Positions 37,469 to 45,450 of a DNA stretch of 64,000 nt are shown here, piece after piece. Under the pieces are notes generated by a model. The model was not told the origin of the DNA. It searched no databases and saw only the letters and a program-made list of their open reading frames with translations. The position numbers and the translations under genes were made by a program. The stretch spans positions 1 through 64,000 of the forward strand of contig NZ_BAMW01000021.1 in the NCBI RefSeq assembly GCF_000963945.1, read 5' to 3'. Source of the stretch: Acetobacter indonesiensis (GTDB lineage Bacteria; Pseudomonadota; Alphaproteobacteria; Acetobacterales; Acetobacteraceae). The stretch's first letter is position 1. Each line of letters starts with the position of its first letter.

Positions 37469-38269
37469 TTATTCGCCTTCTTCCATGGCTTTCAGCCGAT
37501 CAGGCCGGAAACCAGTGGCGACAACATACAACTCACTGGAATCCTTGCGGCTGGCAGGCGGCTTGGCATGTCTTACCTGACTAAATGCCTGCTTGAGCGT
37601 ATCCAGCATCTGCTTTTCCGAACCACCCTGGAAAACCTTGGCAACAAAGCCGCCGCCTTCTGCCAGAATTTCAAAGGCAAAATGAAGTGCCTCATGGGTC
37701 AGGCCAATAATACGCATATGGTCGGTCGGGCCATGGCCAGTGGTATTGGGGGCCATATCGGACAGAACCAGATCAGCCTTACCATCCAGCATAGTCGTCA
37801 GACGTTCCGCCATTGTCGGGTCTGTAAAATCCCCTTCAATGATTTCTGCCCCTGCCACCGGATCAACCGGCAGAAGATCAACCCCAACGACACGGCTTGC
37901 CCCGCGCTTGACAATAACCTGCGTCCACCCACCCGGCGCGGCACCCAGATCAACCACACGCATGCCCGGCTTGATCAGATGGAAACGGTCATCAAGTTCA
38001 ATCAGTTTGAACGCCGCACGTGAACGCCACCCCTGTTTATGGGCCGCCTGCACATACGGGTCATTCAACTGGCGTGCCAACCAGCGCTGCTGCGCGGTTG
38101 TACGCCCGCGCGCCGTACGCAACGAAACCGATTTCGTGCGGAGTTGACGGGGGGCATCTGAATCGTCCTGCCCCAAGCTGGCACCTGGGTTGGAACTGCT
38201 TTTACGGGCACGCCCTGGCACACGCAAAGGCTGGTTTCTCCGGCCCGAGCCGGATTTCTCGTTCGTCAT
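37469..38269 (-). CDS. rlmE: 23S rRNA 2'-O-ribose methyltransferase RlmE (FtsJ)
   Basis: 266-aa enzyme that methylates U2552 of 23S rRNA. A basic N-terminal extension of about 60 aa precedes the core. SAM site VVDLGAAPGGWTQV, and the K-D-K-E tetrad fits SRAAFKLIE, LSDMAPN, FVAKVFQGG and SSELYVVATG. Its ATG overlaps the stop of the upstream ppx/gppA gene by 4 nt. Confidence 0.95.
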   Translation of the reverse strand: MTNEKSGSGRRNQPLRVPGRARKSSSNPGASLGQDDSDAPRQLRTKSVSLRTARGRTTAQQRWLARQLNDPYVQAAHKQGWRSRAAFKLIELDDRFHLIKPGMRVVDLGAAPGGWTQVIVKRGASRVVGVDLLPVDPVAGAEIIEGDFTDPTMAERLTTMLDGKADLVLSDMAPNTTGHGPTDHMRIIGLTHEALHFAFEILAEGGGFVAKVFQGGSEKQMLDTLKQAFSQVRHAKPPASRKDSSELYVVATGFRPDRLKAMEEGE

Positions 38270-39393
38270 GATCCTGTCGCTTGAATAGACTGCTGAAAGG
38301 GTATGGGCCCCAGCATGGGAGAACGCTGAAAGCGCCGTTGCGACGACCCCGCTTTCTGGATCATACGCAAAACCATGCCGTCCCTTAGACCACGATCAGC
38401 CACAATGATATCTTCAATAGGCCACGTATCGTGAATAGCCTCGAAAATAGCACATCCGGGTAACACAAATGCAGCCCGATCAGGGCCAATGCAAGGATGC
38501 TTTTCAACACCTTGCGGCCCCATTTCCTGCAACATACGCACAGCCCGCCGTGCACTGACAGAGGGCAGTTGTGACCCATCAACCGCCGCCCGCGCGTAAC
38601 GCGGCAAATTCAACACCAGACTGGCCAGCGTTGTTACTGTGCCACTTGTACCGATAAACCGCGTCTGCCGCCGCCGAATTTCCGGCCCAATGCGGTGCAC
38701 GCTTTCAAAGTGCTGCAAGGATGCCTTGGTAAAGGCCACCATTTCCTTATAACAGCCAGGATCATGACTGCTGGCAGGCCCAAACTGTTCAGATAGGGTT
38801 ATGACACCCACTGGCAGGCTGAGATAGCCAATCAGGTCCTGCGCCTGCCGAAACGGGTCCACCCTAACCCACGCAATTTCGGTTGACCCGCCACCGATAT
38901 CAAACAGCAACGCCCGATTACGGGGGGCGCCAAAACGCGGATTGTGTATCAGGTTCGCACAACTTTCCACCGCCAGGCAGGCTTCCTCACGCCCGGAGAT
39001 GATGTTGATATCAAAGCCTGTCTCTGACCGTACACGCTCCAAAAACGCAAAACCGTTTTCAGCACGACGGCAAGCTTCCGTCGCAACAGCGCGAATGTCT
39101 TTAACCTGCCTGCGGCCAACACGGTCTGCACAGGTGCGCAAGGCATCCAGTGTGCGTTCCATGGCTGGTTCACCCAGGCGGCCCGTATGGTGCAACCCTT
39201 CACCGAGTTTTACCATCCGGCTGTAGCTGTCAACCACACGAAAGCCACCGGATGTCTGCGCTGCCACCATCAGGCGGCAGTTGTTGGTTCCAAGGTCAAG
39301 CGCTGCAAACAATTCATCCTCAGACTGCCGAGGATAAGATGAAGAATAGACGGGTCTGCCCGGGCGACCGGCCCAGGGGGGAATGCGATCCAT
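38266..39393 (-). CDS. Ppx/GppA exopolyphosphatase family protein
   Basis: 375-aa phosphatase of the ASKHA fold that removes phosphate from polyphosphate or pppGpp. The N-terminal phosphate loop FAALDLGTNNCRLMV and the second LLFDIGGGSTEIAWV are complete. Length is that of the short Ppx/GppA form without the C-terminal HD domain. Coupled with rlmE by a 4-nt overlap. Confidence 0.93.
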   Translation of the reverse strand: MDRIPPWAGRPGRPVYSSSYPRQSEDELFAALDLGTNNCRLMVAAQTSGGFRVVDSYSRMVKLGEGLHHTGRLGEPAMERTLDALRTCADRVGRRQVKDIRAVATEACRRAENGFAFLERVRSETGFDINIISGREEACLAVESCANLIHNPRFGAPRNRALLFDIGGGSTEIAWVRVDPFRQAQDLIGYLSLPVGVITLSEQFGPASSHDPGCYKEMVAFTKASLQHFESVHRIGPEIRRRQTRFIGTSGTVTTLASLVLNLPRYARAAVDGSQLPSVSARRAVRMLQEMGPQGVEKHPCIGPDRAAFVLPGCAIFEAIHDTWPIEDIIVADRGLRDGMVLRMIQKAGSSQRRFQRSPMLGPIPFQQSIQATGS

Positions 39394-39509
39394 CTGTCCG
39401 GTCCTTCTTGGTAAGAGGTTGATACATCGTTAGTTCCTATTTTTGGGGACGGACGCCAAAGGAGCAAGACAAATATGCATCAAAATGAGAAATCTTTTTG
39501 CAAACCCAC

Positions 39510-39538
39510 TTGCGCACCTGTTTTGCTGGTGCTAGGAG
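39510..39538 (+). promoter_or_regulatory. candidate tRNA promoter
   Basis: TTGCGC (39510-39515), 17-nt spacer, TAGGAG (39533-39538). The -35 is of the type seen before alphaproteobacterial stable RNAs, the -10 is weak. It lies about 50 nt before the tRNA. Confidence 0.35.
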
Positions 39539-39588
39539 AGCGTCACCGACACGGAAGTGATTGAGAACGCTTTCGAAAGTCCCCATGC

Positions 39589-39662
39589 TGGGGGATAGTT
39601 TAGCGGTAGAACTACCGGCTCTGACCCGGTCAGCCCTGGTTCGAATCCAGGTCCCCCAGCCA
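39589..39662 (+). tRNA. tRNA-Gln(CUG)
   Basis: 74 nt with encoded CCA. Acceptor TGGGGGA pairs with TCCCCCA, with the U1-A72 pair usual in tRNA-Gln; discriminator G. Anticodon stem ACCGG/CCGGT encloses loop CTCTGAC, giving anticodon CTG at 39621-39623. The T arm CCTGG-TTCGAAT-CCAGG is perfect. Confidence 0.96.
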
Positions 39663-40230
39663 AAATTCACAAACAATAGTTTTAAAATTAGGATGTGGCT
39701 TTCTATTCTGCTTCAAAGTTATGAAGTCGCCAGCTCCACCCTTGCAGCGCACACCACGAATAATTCCGCATCACAAGCTACACGGTCTTTCAGATATTCC
39801 CTTTGAAACTTTAATATCGAATATTTTGGAATATCATTTCTGATCGGCTGCATATGTTTGTTCTTAACTCACCCCGCTCGTTCCATGTTGAGTTATTTTA
39901 TGTGTGGAAGGCGTAAAGAGACGAATATTCTTCCCCAAAAGAACTCCCCTTTGAGCATATAAATATAAATTTTTGACAATACCAATTATATATAAAAATA
40001 TAATTTCGTTATTTCATTAAAATTTCTTTCTTGTTTTTCAGTTTTACATAATTTTTCTTATATTATGAAATATTTTTTTAGATTTATTTCGATAATTCGA
40101 AAAATTATTCTTAATTTTCACAGGAAATAAATTCAAAAAATTATTTTGTTTTTGTTGACTTAACAAAAAAATTATTTAATTTTCGACATGTTCACGATTT
40201 ACAAACTTATTTTGATTGAGGTTACGTATT
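39663..40230. other. AT-rich region upstream of large Hint gene
   Basis: 568 bp, very AT-rich from about 39950, with poly-A/T tracts likely to be curved. A TTGACT (40155-40160), 16-nt spacer and TAATTT (40177-40182) is a possible promoter about 50 nt before the Hint ATG. No gene seen. Confidence 0.45.
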
Positions 40231-41967
40231 ATGGCCGACACAACAACAGATACCTGGACCGGAGCCGCTGGCACCAGCAACTGGAATGACGCTGGTAACT
40301 GGAGCAACGGTGTTCCAACTTCTACATCAGATGTCGTTATTGATTCGGGAGCGCTTGGCTCTACCCTTTCCATCACACTTCCTGAAGGAGGAACGTCAGC
40401 AACCATCGCCAATTTAACAATTACCGGTGATGGTAATGTGACATTGAATGGATTAAGAAACGCCAAAAATACCCGAACATTATTAACAGTAAACGGTGAC
40501 ATCGTTGTTCCCACAAATGGCGTTACAACGTTCAATTCAACGTATATTACAGCCAACAATGTTTCTGGTGGTTCTCTTGTTGTAGCCAAAGGCACCACAC
40601 TTATGGCCAACATAACAACGCCGCTTATATTTCCTTCCACAAATGATGGGATATGGCCGAACTCAATTACGCTATACGGACCAGGCGTCCCGTCTAGTGT
40701 TACAAATTTTTCTACAAACGATTCAATCACTTTTGGGTGGCTTGGTGGTCACGGGGATGTTGTTTACATTCGTGACGCCCCTGGCAGCACAGGATCGACC
40801 TATGAAGTCTATGACGAAACAACAGACACCGTGCTGATTTCGCCACTAACAATGGCGCTTGGTGAGTCTCCTGAATCCCTCACATGGGATAGCTTTTTAG
40901 GTATGCTCAATTGCTTCTTGAGCGGTAGCCTCATTCGCACACCAAGAGGAGATGTTGCTGTCGAAGAAATCAGCATTGGTGACGAAGTTATCACTTTTGA
41001 CTGGAAAACTAACCAGGAAATCTCCCAGAAAGTTATCTGGGTCGGCAAAGCCAATACCCAAGTAAAGCCTCACCTTTCTGATGATGAAGCGGGTTGGCCT
41101 GTGCGCATTCTCAAAAATGCGATTTCTGAGGGTGTTCCATTCAAAGACATGCTGATTACCCCCGAACATTGCTTATTTTTTGAAGGCAAGTTCGTACCAG
41201 CACGTATGTTGGTCAATGGCGCGTCTATTTTCTTCGATAAATCCATTACGTCCTATGATTACTATCATGTAGAAACTGCCCAGCATTCTGTTATCACAGC
41301 GGATGGCATGCTGACCGAAAGCTATTTAGATACCGGCAACCGGGCGTCTTTCAGTCAGGAGGGCAAGGTCGTCAGTATATTGCGTGGGGTTGGTCGAACC
41401 TGGGAAGATGATGCCGCTGCACCATTGTGCGTAGATCGTGCCTTTGTTGAACCCTTGTTCCATAAAATTGTGGCACAGAATGCCAATCTGGCCACTTCCC
41501 CGGCATCTGCCACAACAGCAGAACTGGTTACAGATCCAGATTTACATCTGGTCACGGACAATGGTGCAGTGATTCGCCCTATTCGTCACAATGGACAGAT
41601 TTATAACTTTATGCTGCCTGCCAATGTCAGCTCGGTGCGTATTGTGTCTCGCGCAAGTCGTCCTTCTGACGTGGTTGGGCCATTTATCGATGATCGTCGC
41701 TATTTTGGCGTCTCCGTCGCCGAAGTGCACCTCCTTTGTGCAGAGCAGCAGTTTGACATCACGGCTCATCTTCAGTCCAAGAAGCCCAAAGGCTGGCTGG
41801 AAAACACTGACACAAAATCATCTTGGACAAACGGTGACGCAGAGCTGCCGTTAGGCGACCATCTCGCTGATGGAAAAATTGGCCTTCTGTCCATGACCAT
41901 CAATGCCGCTGGCCCTTACGTGGTCAAAGACAAGGATGACGCAAACAGAGAAGCTAAATCCGCCTAA
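40231..41967 (+). CDS. Hint-domain protein with N-terminal repetitive beta-rich module
   Basis: 578 aa. Residues 1-220 are Thr/Ser/Asn/Gly-rich beta-type sequence (TWTGAAGTSNWNDAGNWSNGVP and following), resembling surface or adhesin repeats. The Hint domain begins at NCFLSGSLIRTPRG (Cys228), has TPEH at 310-313, and a C-terminal domain follows. Cys228 and the TxxH motif allow self-processing. No signal peptide is visible, so export by another route is possible. ATG 40231 has GAGG 9 nt upstream. Paralogue of the gene at 25460. Confidence 0.87.
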   Translation: MADTTTDTWTGAAGTSNWNDAGNWSNGVPTSTSDVVIDSGALGSTLSITLPEGGTSATIANLTITGDGNVTLNGLRNAKNTRTLLTVNGDIVVPTNGVTTFNSTYITANNVSGGSLVVAKGTTLMANITTPLIFPSTNDGIWPNSITLYGPGVPSSVTNFSTNDSITFGWLGGHGDVVYIRDAPGSTGSTYEVYDETTDTVLISPLTMALGESPESLTWDSFLGMLNCFLSGSLIRTPRGDVAVEEISIGDEVITFDWKTNQEISQKVIWVGKANTQVKPHLSDDEAGWPVRILKNAISEGVPFKDMLITPEHCLFFEGKFVPARMLVNGASIFFDKSITSYDYYHVETAQHSVITADGMLTESYLDTGNRASFSQEGKVVSILRGVGRTWEDDAAAPLCVDRAFVEPLFHKIVAQNANLATSPASATTAELVTDPDLHLVTDNGAVIRPIRHNGQIYNFMLPANVSSVRIVSRASRPSDVVGPFIDDRRYFGVSVAEVHLLCAEQQFDITAHLQSKKPKGWLENTDTKSSWTNGDAELPLGDHLADGKIGLLSMTINAAGPYVVKDKDDANREAKSA

Positions 41968-41992
41968 AATATTATAAATTAGGGTTTCCATG

Positions 41993-42026
41993 CAGGCTCT
42001 GTCTTTTTTGGCAGAGCCTGTTTTTT
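41993..42026 (+). terminator. rho-independent terminator
   Basis: Perfect stem CAGGCTCTG (41993-42001) / CAGAGCCTG (42012-42020) followed by TTTTTT. It lies 26 nt after the large Hint gene. Confidence 0.9.
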
Positions 42027-42185
42027 ATTCTGTATGGCCAGACACCAACCGTTAATTAAAAATGACACCTTTGATGCGTAGCTGATCATTGTAGAGTTTC
42101 CTCTCTAGCGCTCTTGAAAAAACGTCAGCAAGCGCCACAACGCTCTTTACGTCAGCGATAATCGGTCATGAACCCTCTATCATAG

Positions 42186-42614
42186 CTACTGACAGGTATG
42201 GGCAGAGCACGTCAGCCGATCTAGTGTAAAAGCCTCCCCATAAAGCGCAACATACGCTCCGGTTGATGGGTCGTACGTGTCATCATCTTTACCAAATTGC
42301 ATATGAATTTTACCTAAAACAGGAATCTTGATATCCATACCGTTAGCGTAAATGTTTTCAGATTTTTCTGGGTAAATATTTTTTCTTTTACCCTTTACTG
42401 TTATGTCTTCACTCTGTGAAACACGATTTAAAAATGTTGCCTGCTCCGAAGAGAACGACAATACTTTTGGCGATATAGGGTGACACAGTAAATTACTTGC
42501 GCTGTGTCCCTGACATGTTGGAGGGATAATGAGAGGATCAATTTTTTCGGCCCGAACAACGACACTCCCATTATAAAGCAAATACAAAAGGAAAATATTT
42601 TTGAAACGAATCAT
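42186..42614 (-). CDS. small secreted protein of unknown function
   Basis: 142 aa, no family recognised. A signal peptide (MIRFKNIFLLYLLY and following) ends near VVVRAE. The mature part of about 120 aa has four Cys that could form two disulfides, Pro-rich and Gly-rich stretches and no membrane helix. It lies alone between the Hint and serine dehydratase genes in AT-rich DNA, which suggests accessory content. It could be an envelope or secreted factor. Confidence 0.6.
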   Translation of the reverse strand: MIRFKNIFLLYLLYNGSVVVRAEKIDPLIIPPTCQGHSASNLLCHPISPKVLSFSSEQATFLNRVSQSEDITVKGKRKNIYPEKSENIYANGMDIKIPVLGKIHMQFGKDDDTYDPSTGAYVALYGEAFTLDRLTCSAHTCQ

Positions 42615-42960
42615 TTCTAAATAACTCTCCCATTCCTAAATAATAGAGACTGATTACTCACCTTATAAAGATAAATTAAAATGTTTCCAAAAATCCTGTA
42701 TAATTTATAAACGATATCCATATCAAAACTATAAATTTCAAATTATATTCCACGTTATATTTTTATTTTCATCAGAAATAATCAAACTATTATCATTGGT
42801 CCGTAGAAAATATCCTCCACATAATAAAGAGACCAAATAACATATTCAGAAAAACACCCCGATCATCTGAACCACATAGCCAAATCTGTTTTAGTATATC
42901 CACCTACCGGCCGATCCAGAACCTTGTGTCAGGCTACAGAACCAAAAGAGCCATTCCTCT
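42615..42960. other. AT-rich gap
   Basis: 346 bp between the divergent secreted protein and sdaA genes. AT-rich with no reading frame, hairpin or recognisable operator; a promoter for either gene could not be placed. Confidence 0.4.
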
Positions 42961-44319
42961 ATGATCAGTTTGTTCGACCTTTTTAAAATTGGCATTGGCC
43001 CCTCGTCTTCTCATACAGTTGGACCAATGCGTGCTGCGCGGCGCTTTATCCATTCTCTGGAACCCAACGTAGAAATTGGCCGCATAATGGTCACTCTGTA
43101 CGGATCATTAGCTTGGACTGCCAGTGGCCATGCAACAGATAAAGCCGTCGTTCTGGGGCTAGCCGGGGAAACGCCAGAAAGCATAGACCCCAACACTGCC
43201 AACAGTATTGTAGAAAATGTGAATACACAGTGCTTGCTGTTATCAGATGCAGGGCACATCCGGTTTGATCCAAAAACAGATATTGTTCTTGATAAAGAAA
43301 CAATCCCTCCGGTACATCCTAATACACTTCAGTTTGAAGCTTTCTCTCCTAACGGTTCTTTAATTGCACAAGCCCGATTCTGCTCGGTAGGTGGTGGCTT
43401 TATTGTTCCTGAAATTCATACCGAAGGATCAACTTACACGCTGCCAGACATGCCGCATGACTTTTCTAGCGGACAGGAACTTTTGGAGCGGACAGCAGAA
43501 AGCGAACAAAGCATTTCTGAGGTTGTTTTGGCAAATGAAGCTGCCTTACGTCCACCCTACGAGGTTGAAACGTATCTGGACAAAATTATCGATACAATGA
43601 TGGCGTGCATTGAGCGAGGCCTTTGCGAAACAGGCACCCTGCCCGGCCGCCTGAAGGTCAACCGTCGTGCCGCAAAGCTGTACCAACGGCTCACCGAAAG
43701 GTCGTTACAAAATGACCGCCCAGCCCACGAGGTCATGGATTGGGTCAGCCTGTTTGCCATCGCTGTCAATGAGGAAAATGCGGCCGGAGGCCGGGTCGTC
43801 ACGGCCCCCACAAACGGGGCAGCCGGTGTCATACCAGCGGTGCTTCGCTATTATCGTGACTTCTGTCCCGGCTCTTCACAGCAAGGCATGCGGGATTTTC
43901 TTCTGACCGCTGCCGCTATTGGGGGATTATTCAAACTCAATGCCTCTATTTCAGGGGCAGAGGTTGGATGCCAGGGGGAAGTTGGTGTCGCATCCTCAAT
44001 GGCAGCGGCTGGTCTTGCCGCCGCACTTGGTGCGAACCCACTTCAAATTGAAAATGCCGCAGAAATTGGCATGGAACACCATTTGGGCATGACGTGTGAC
44101 CCCGTGGCTGGGCTGGTGCAGATCCCGTGTATCGAACGGAATGCTTTTGGCGCAATCAAAGCCATTAACGCTGCATCTCTGGCTATGCATGGTGACGGGG
44201 CACACCATGTTTCACTGGATCAGGTTATTCGCACCATGGCGGAAACAGGCCGGGATATGAACCATCGCTACAAGGAAACATCTCTGGGAGGCCTCGCTGT
44301 CAATTTCCCGGAATGCTGA
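42961..44319 (+). CDS. sdaA: L-serine dehydratase (single-chain, iron-sulfur)
   Basis: 452-aa enzyme that deaminates serine to pyruvate and ammonia. The N-terminal [21 protein letters not shown], the central [19 protein letters not shown] and the C-terminal [22 protein letters not shown] segments match the family, with the Cys ligands of the [4Fe-4S] cluster in the last two regions. One chain joins the alpha and beta parts found separately in Gram-positive bacteria. Confidence 0.95.
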   Translation: MISLFDLFKIGIGPSSSHTVGPMRAARRFIHSLEPNVEIGRIMVTLYGSLAWTASGHATDKAVVLGLAGETPESIDPNTANSIVENVNTQCLLLSDAGHIRFDPKTDIVLDKETIPPVHPNTLQFEAFSPNGSLIAQARFCSVGGGFIVPEIHTEGSTYTLPDMPHDFSSGQELLERTAESEQSISEVVLANEAALRPPYEVETYLDKIIDTMMACIERGLCETGTLPGRLKVNRRAAKLYQRLTERSLQNDRPAHEVMDWVSLFAIAVNEENAAGGRVVTAPTNGAAGVIPAVLRYYRDFCPGSSQQGMRDFLLTAAAIGGLFKLNASISGAEVGCQGEVGVASSMAAAGLAAALGANPLQIENAAEIGMEHHLGMTCDPVAGLVQIPCIERNAFGAIKAINAASLAMHGDGAHHVSLDQVIRTMAETGRDMNHRYKETSLGGLAVNFPEC

Positions 44320-44376
44320 CACCCATTAAGGACGCCCGACTTTTGTGACATTCCATGCAGGGCGTTCTCTTATTTC

Positions 44377-44405
44377 TTGTGTTCTTGTTTTGTTCTTGGT
44401 ATTGC
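44377..44405 (+). promoter_or_regulatory. LexA-controlled promoter of imuA
   Basis: GTTC-TTGTTTT-GTTC (44381-44395) is a perfect alphaproteobacterial LexA box. TTGTGT (44377-44382), 17-nt spacer, TATTGC (44400-44405) gives a promoter with the box in the spacer. The predicted start is near 44412 and GGGAG (44418-44422) lies 6 nt before ATG 44429. Confidence 0.7.
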
Positions 44406-44428
44406 GGACGAGAACAAGGGAGAACGCC

Positions 44429-45211
44429 ATGACCTCGCCTCACTCCGATACCGTTGCTCTTCTGCGTGAGAGACTGATACGCATGGAGCAGTGTGGAAAC
44501 GTCGTTAGTAATTTTATTCCGACGGGTCAGTCCTCTATCGACCACTATCTGACTGGCGGACTGGAGCGAGGTGCTGTGCACGAATTTTATGGTGCCGCCA
44601 GTAACCGAATGACTCTGGCAAAACCCTCCCGCTTTGTTGCGTCCGCTTTGGCAAACATTGCCGGGCCTGTTCTATGGGTGGGAGAAGAGTATCTTGATGT
44701 ATCCGTTGCCGGTATTCGCGACACAGCCCTAAATCCCGGCAGATTACTCTGCGTCACGGCGGCCAAAAATGCCTTACAGGGGTTATGCGAAGAAATATTA
44801 CATGAGGCGGGCATCGCAGCCCTTATCATTGATATGCGTGCGCCCCCATCCCCGGCAGAATCAAATCGTCTTTACCGTGCTGCCAAATCTAGTGGGGTAA
44901 CCGTTTTCCTGTTGTTACCGCAGTCGGCGTTGGGCTCTCCTCTTATCGGGACATCAAGCACAACACAGTGGCACATTGGGACACATTCCCCTGCTTCGAC
45001 ACATCCTGCATCCGGCGGGGTTCGGTCGCTTTTGAACGATCAACGATGGAATGTGGAACTCCTCTCCTATCAAGGACAACCTGGCAGATCTTGGGCTATT
45101 GATCCTTCACTTTTTGGGGTTACAGGAAGTGCCACTATAAACAACGAGAAATCGCCCAAAAATCGTAGCCGCTGGCATCCTTCTCGGTGGATTGAGGCTG
45201 CTTCCGCTTGA
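44429..45211 (+). CDS. imuA: ImuA-type SOS translesion-synthesis accessory protein
   Basis: 260 aa, related to RecA-like ImuA, which works with ImuB and DnaE2 in error-prone repair. The N-terminal FIPTGQSSIDHYLTGGLERGAVHEFYG and later WVGEEYLD match the family; the Walker A is degenerate, as usual in ImuA. ATG 44429 is set by a good Shine-Dalgarno. A LexA box precedes it. imuB and dnaE2, normally in one operon, do not follow: a TonB receptor begins 240 nt after the stop. They may be elsewhere or lost. Confidence 0.83.
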   Translation: MTSPHSDTVALLRERLIRMEQCGNVVSNFIPTGQSSIDHYLTGGLERGAVHEFYGAASNRMTLAKPSRFVASALANIAGPVLWVGEEYLDVSVAGIRDTALNPGRLLCVTAAKNALQGLCEEILHEAGIAALIIDMRAPPSPAESNRLYRAAKSSGVTVFLLLPQSALGSPLIGTSSTTQWHIGTHSPASTHPASGGVRSLLNDQRWNVELLSYQGQPGRSWAIDPSLFGVTGSATINNEKSPKNRSRWHPSRWIEAASA

Positions 45212-45450
45212 TATGGCCCCTTACTTATTCTGCACCCCCAACCACAGTATGTAGCCCTATTGCATAGTGTCCGGGCTTCAACATTCAGGCTCGATTAGCT
45301 TGTAAATGGCTATTTCCCTGTAAAAACAAGAAATCATCCAAAATGTAACAGAATTATCACACTGTGACTTGAATGCTTTGCATATGTGGTGGACATGCGG
45401 TTAAGACACCGGTCTTTACTATAACCGTACGTTCTGGAGTATTGGCCACA

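Noticed and set aside
39973-40004. Consensus TTGACA and TATAAT before the large Hint gene
   Set aside because: They are 20 nt apart, too far for a normal sigma-70 promoter, and lie in simple AT-rich sequence.
44412-44425. GAAC-N6-GAAC just downstream of the imuA LexA box
   Set aside because: Spacing is 6, not 7. It overlaps the RBS region and may be coincidence next to the perfect box at 44381-44395.
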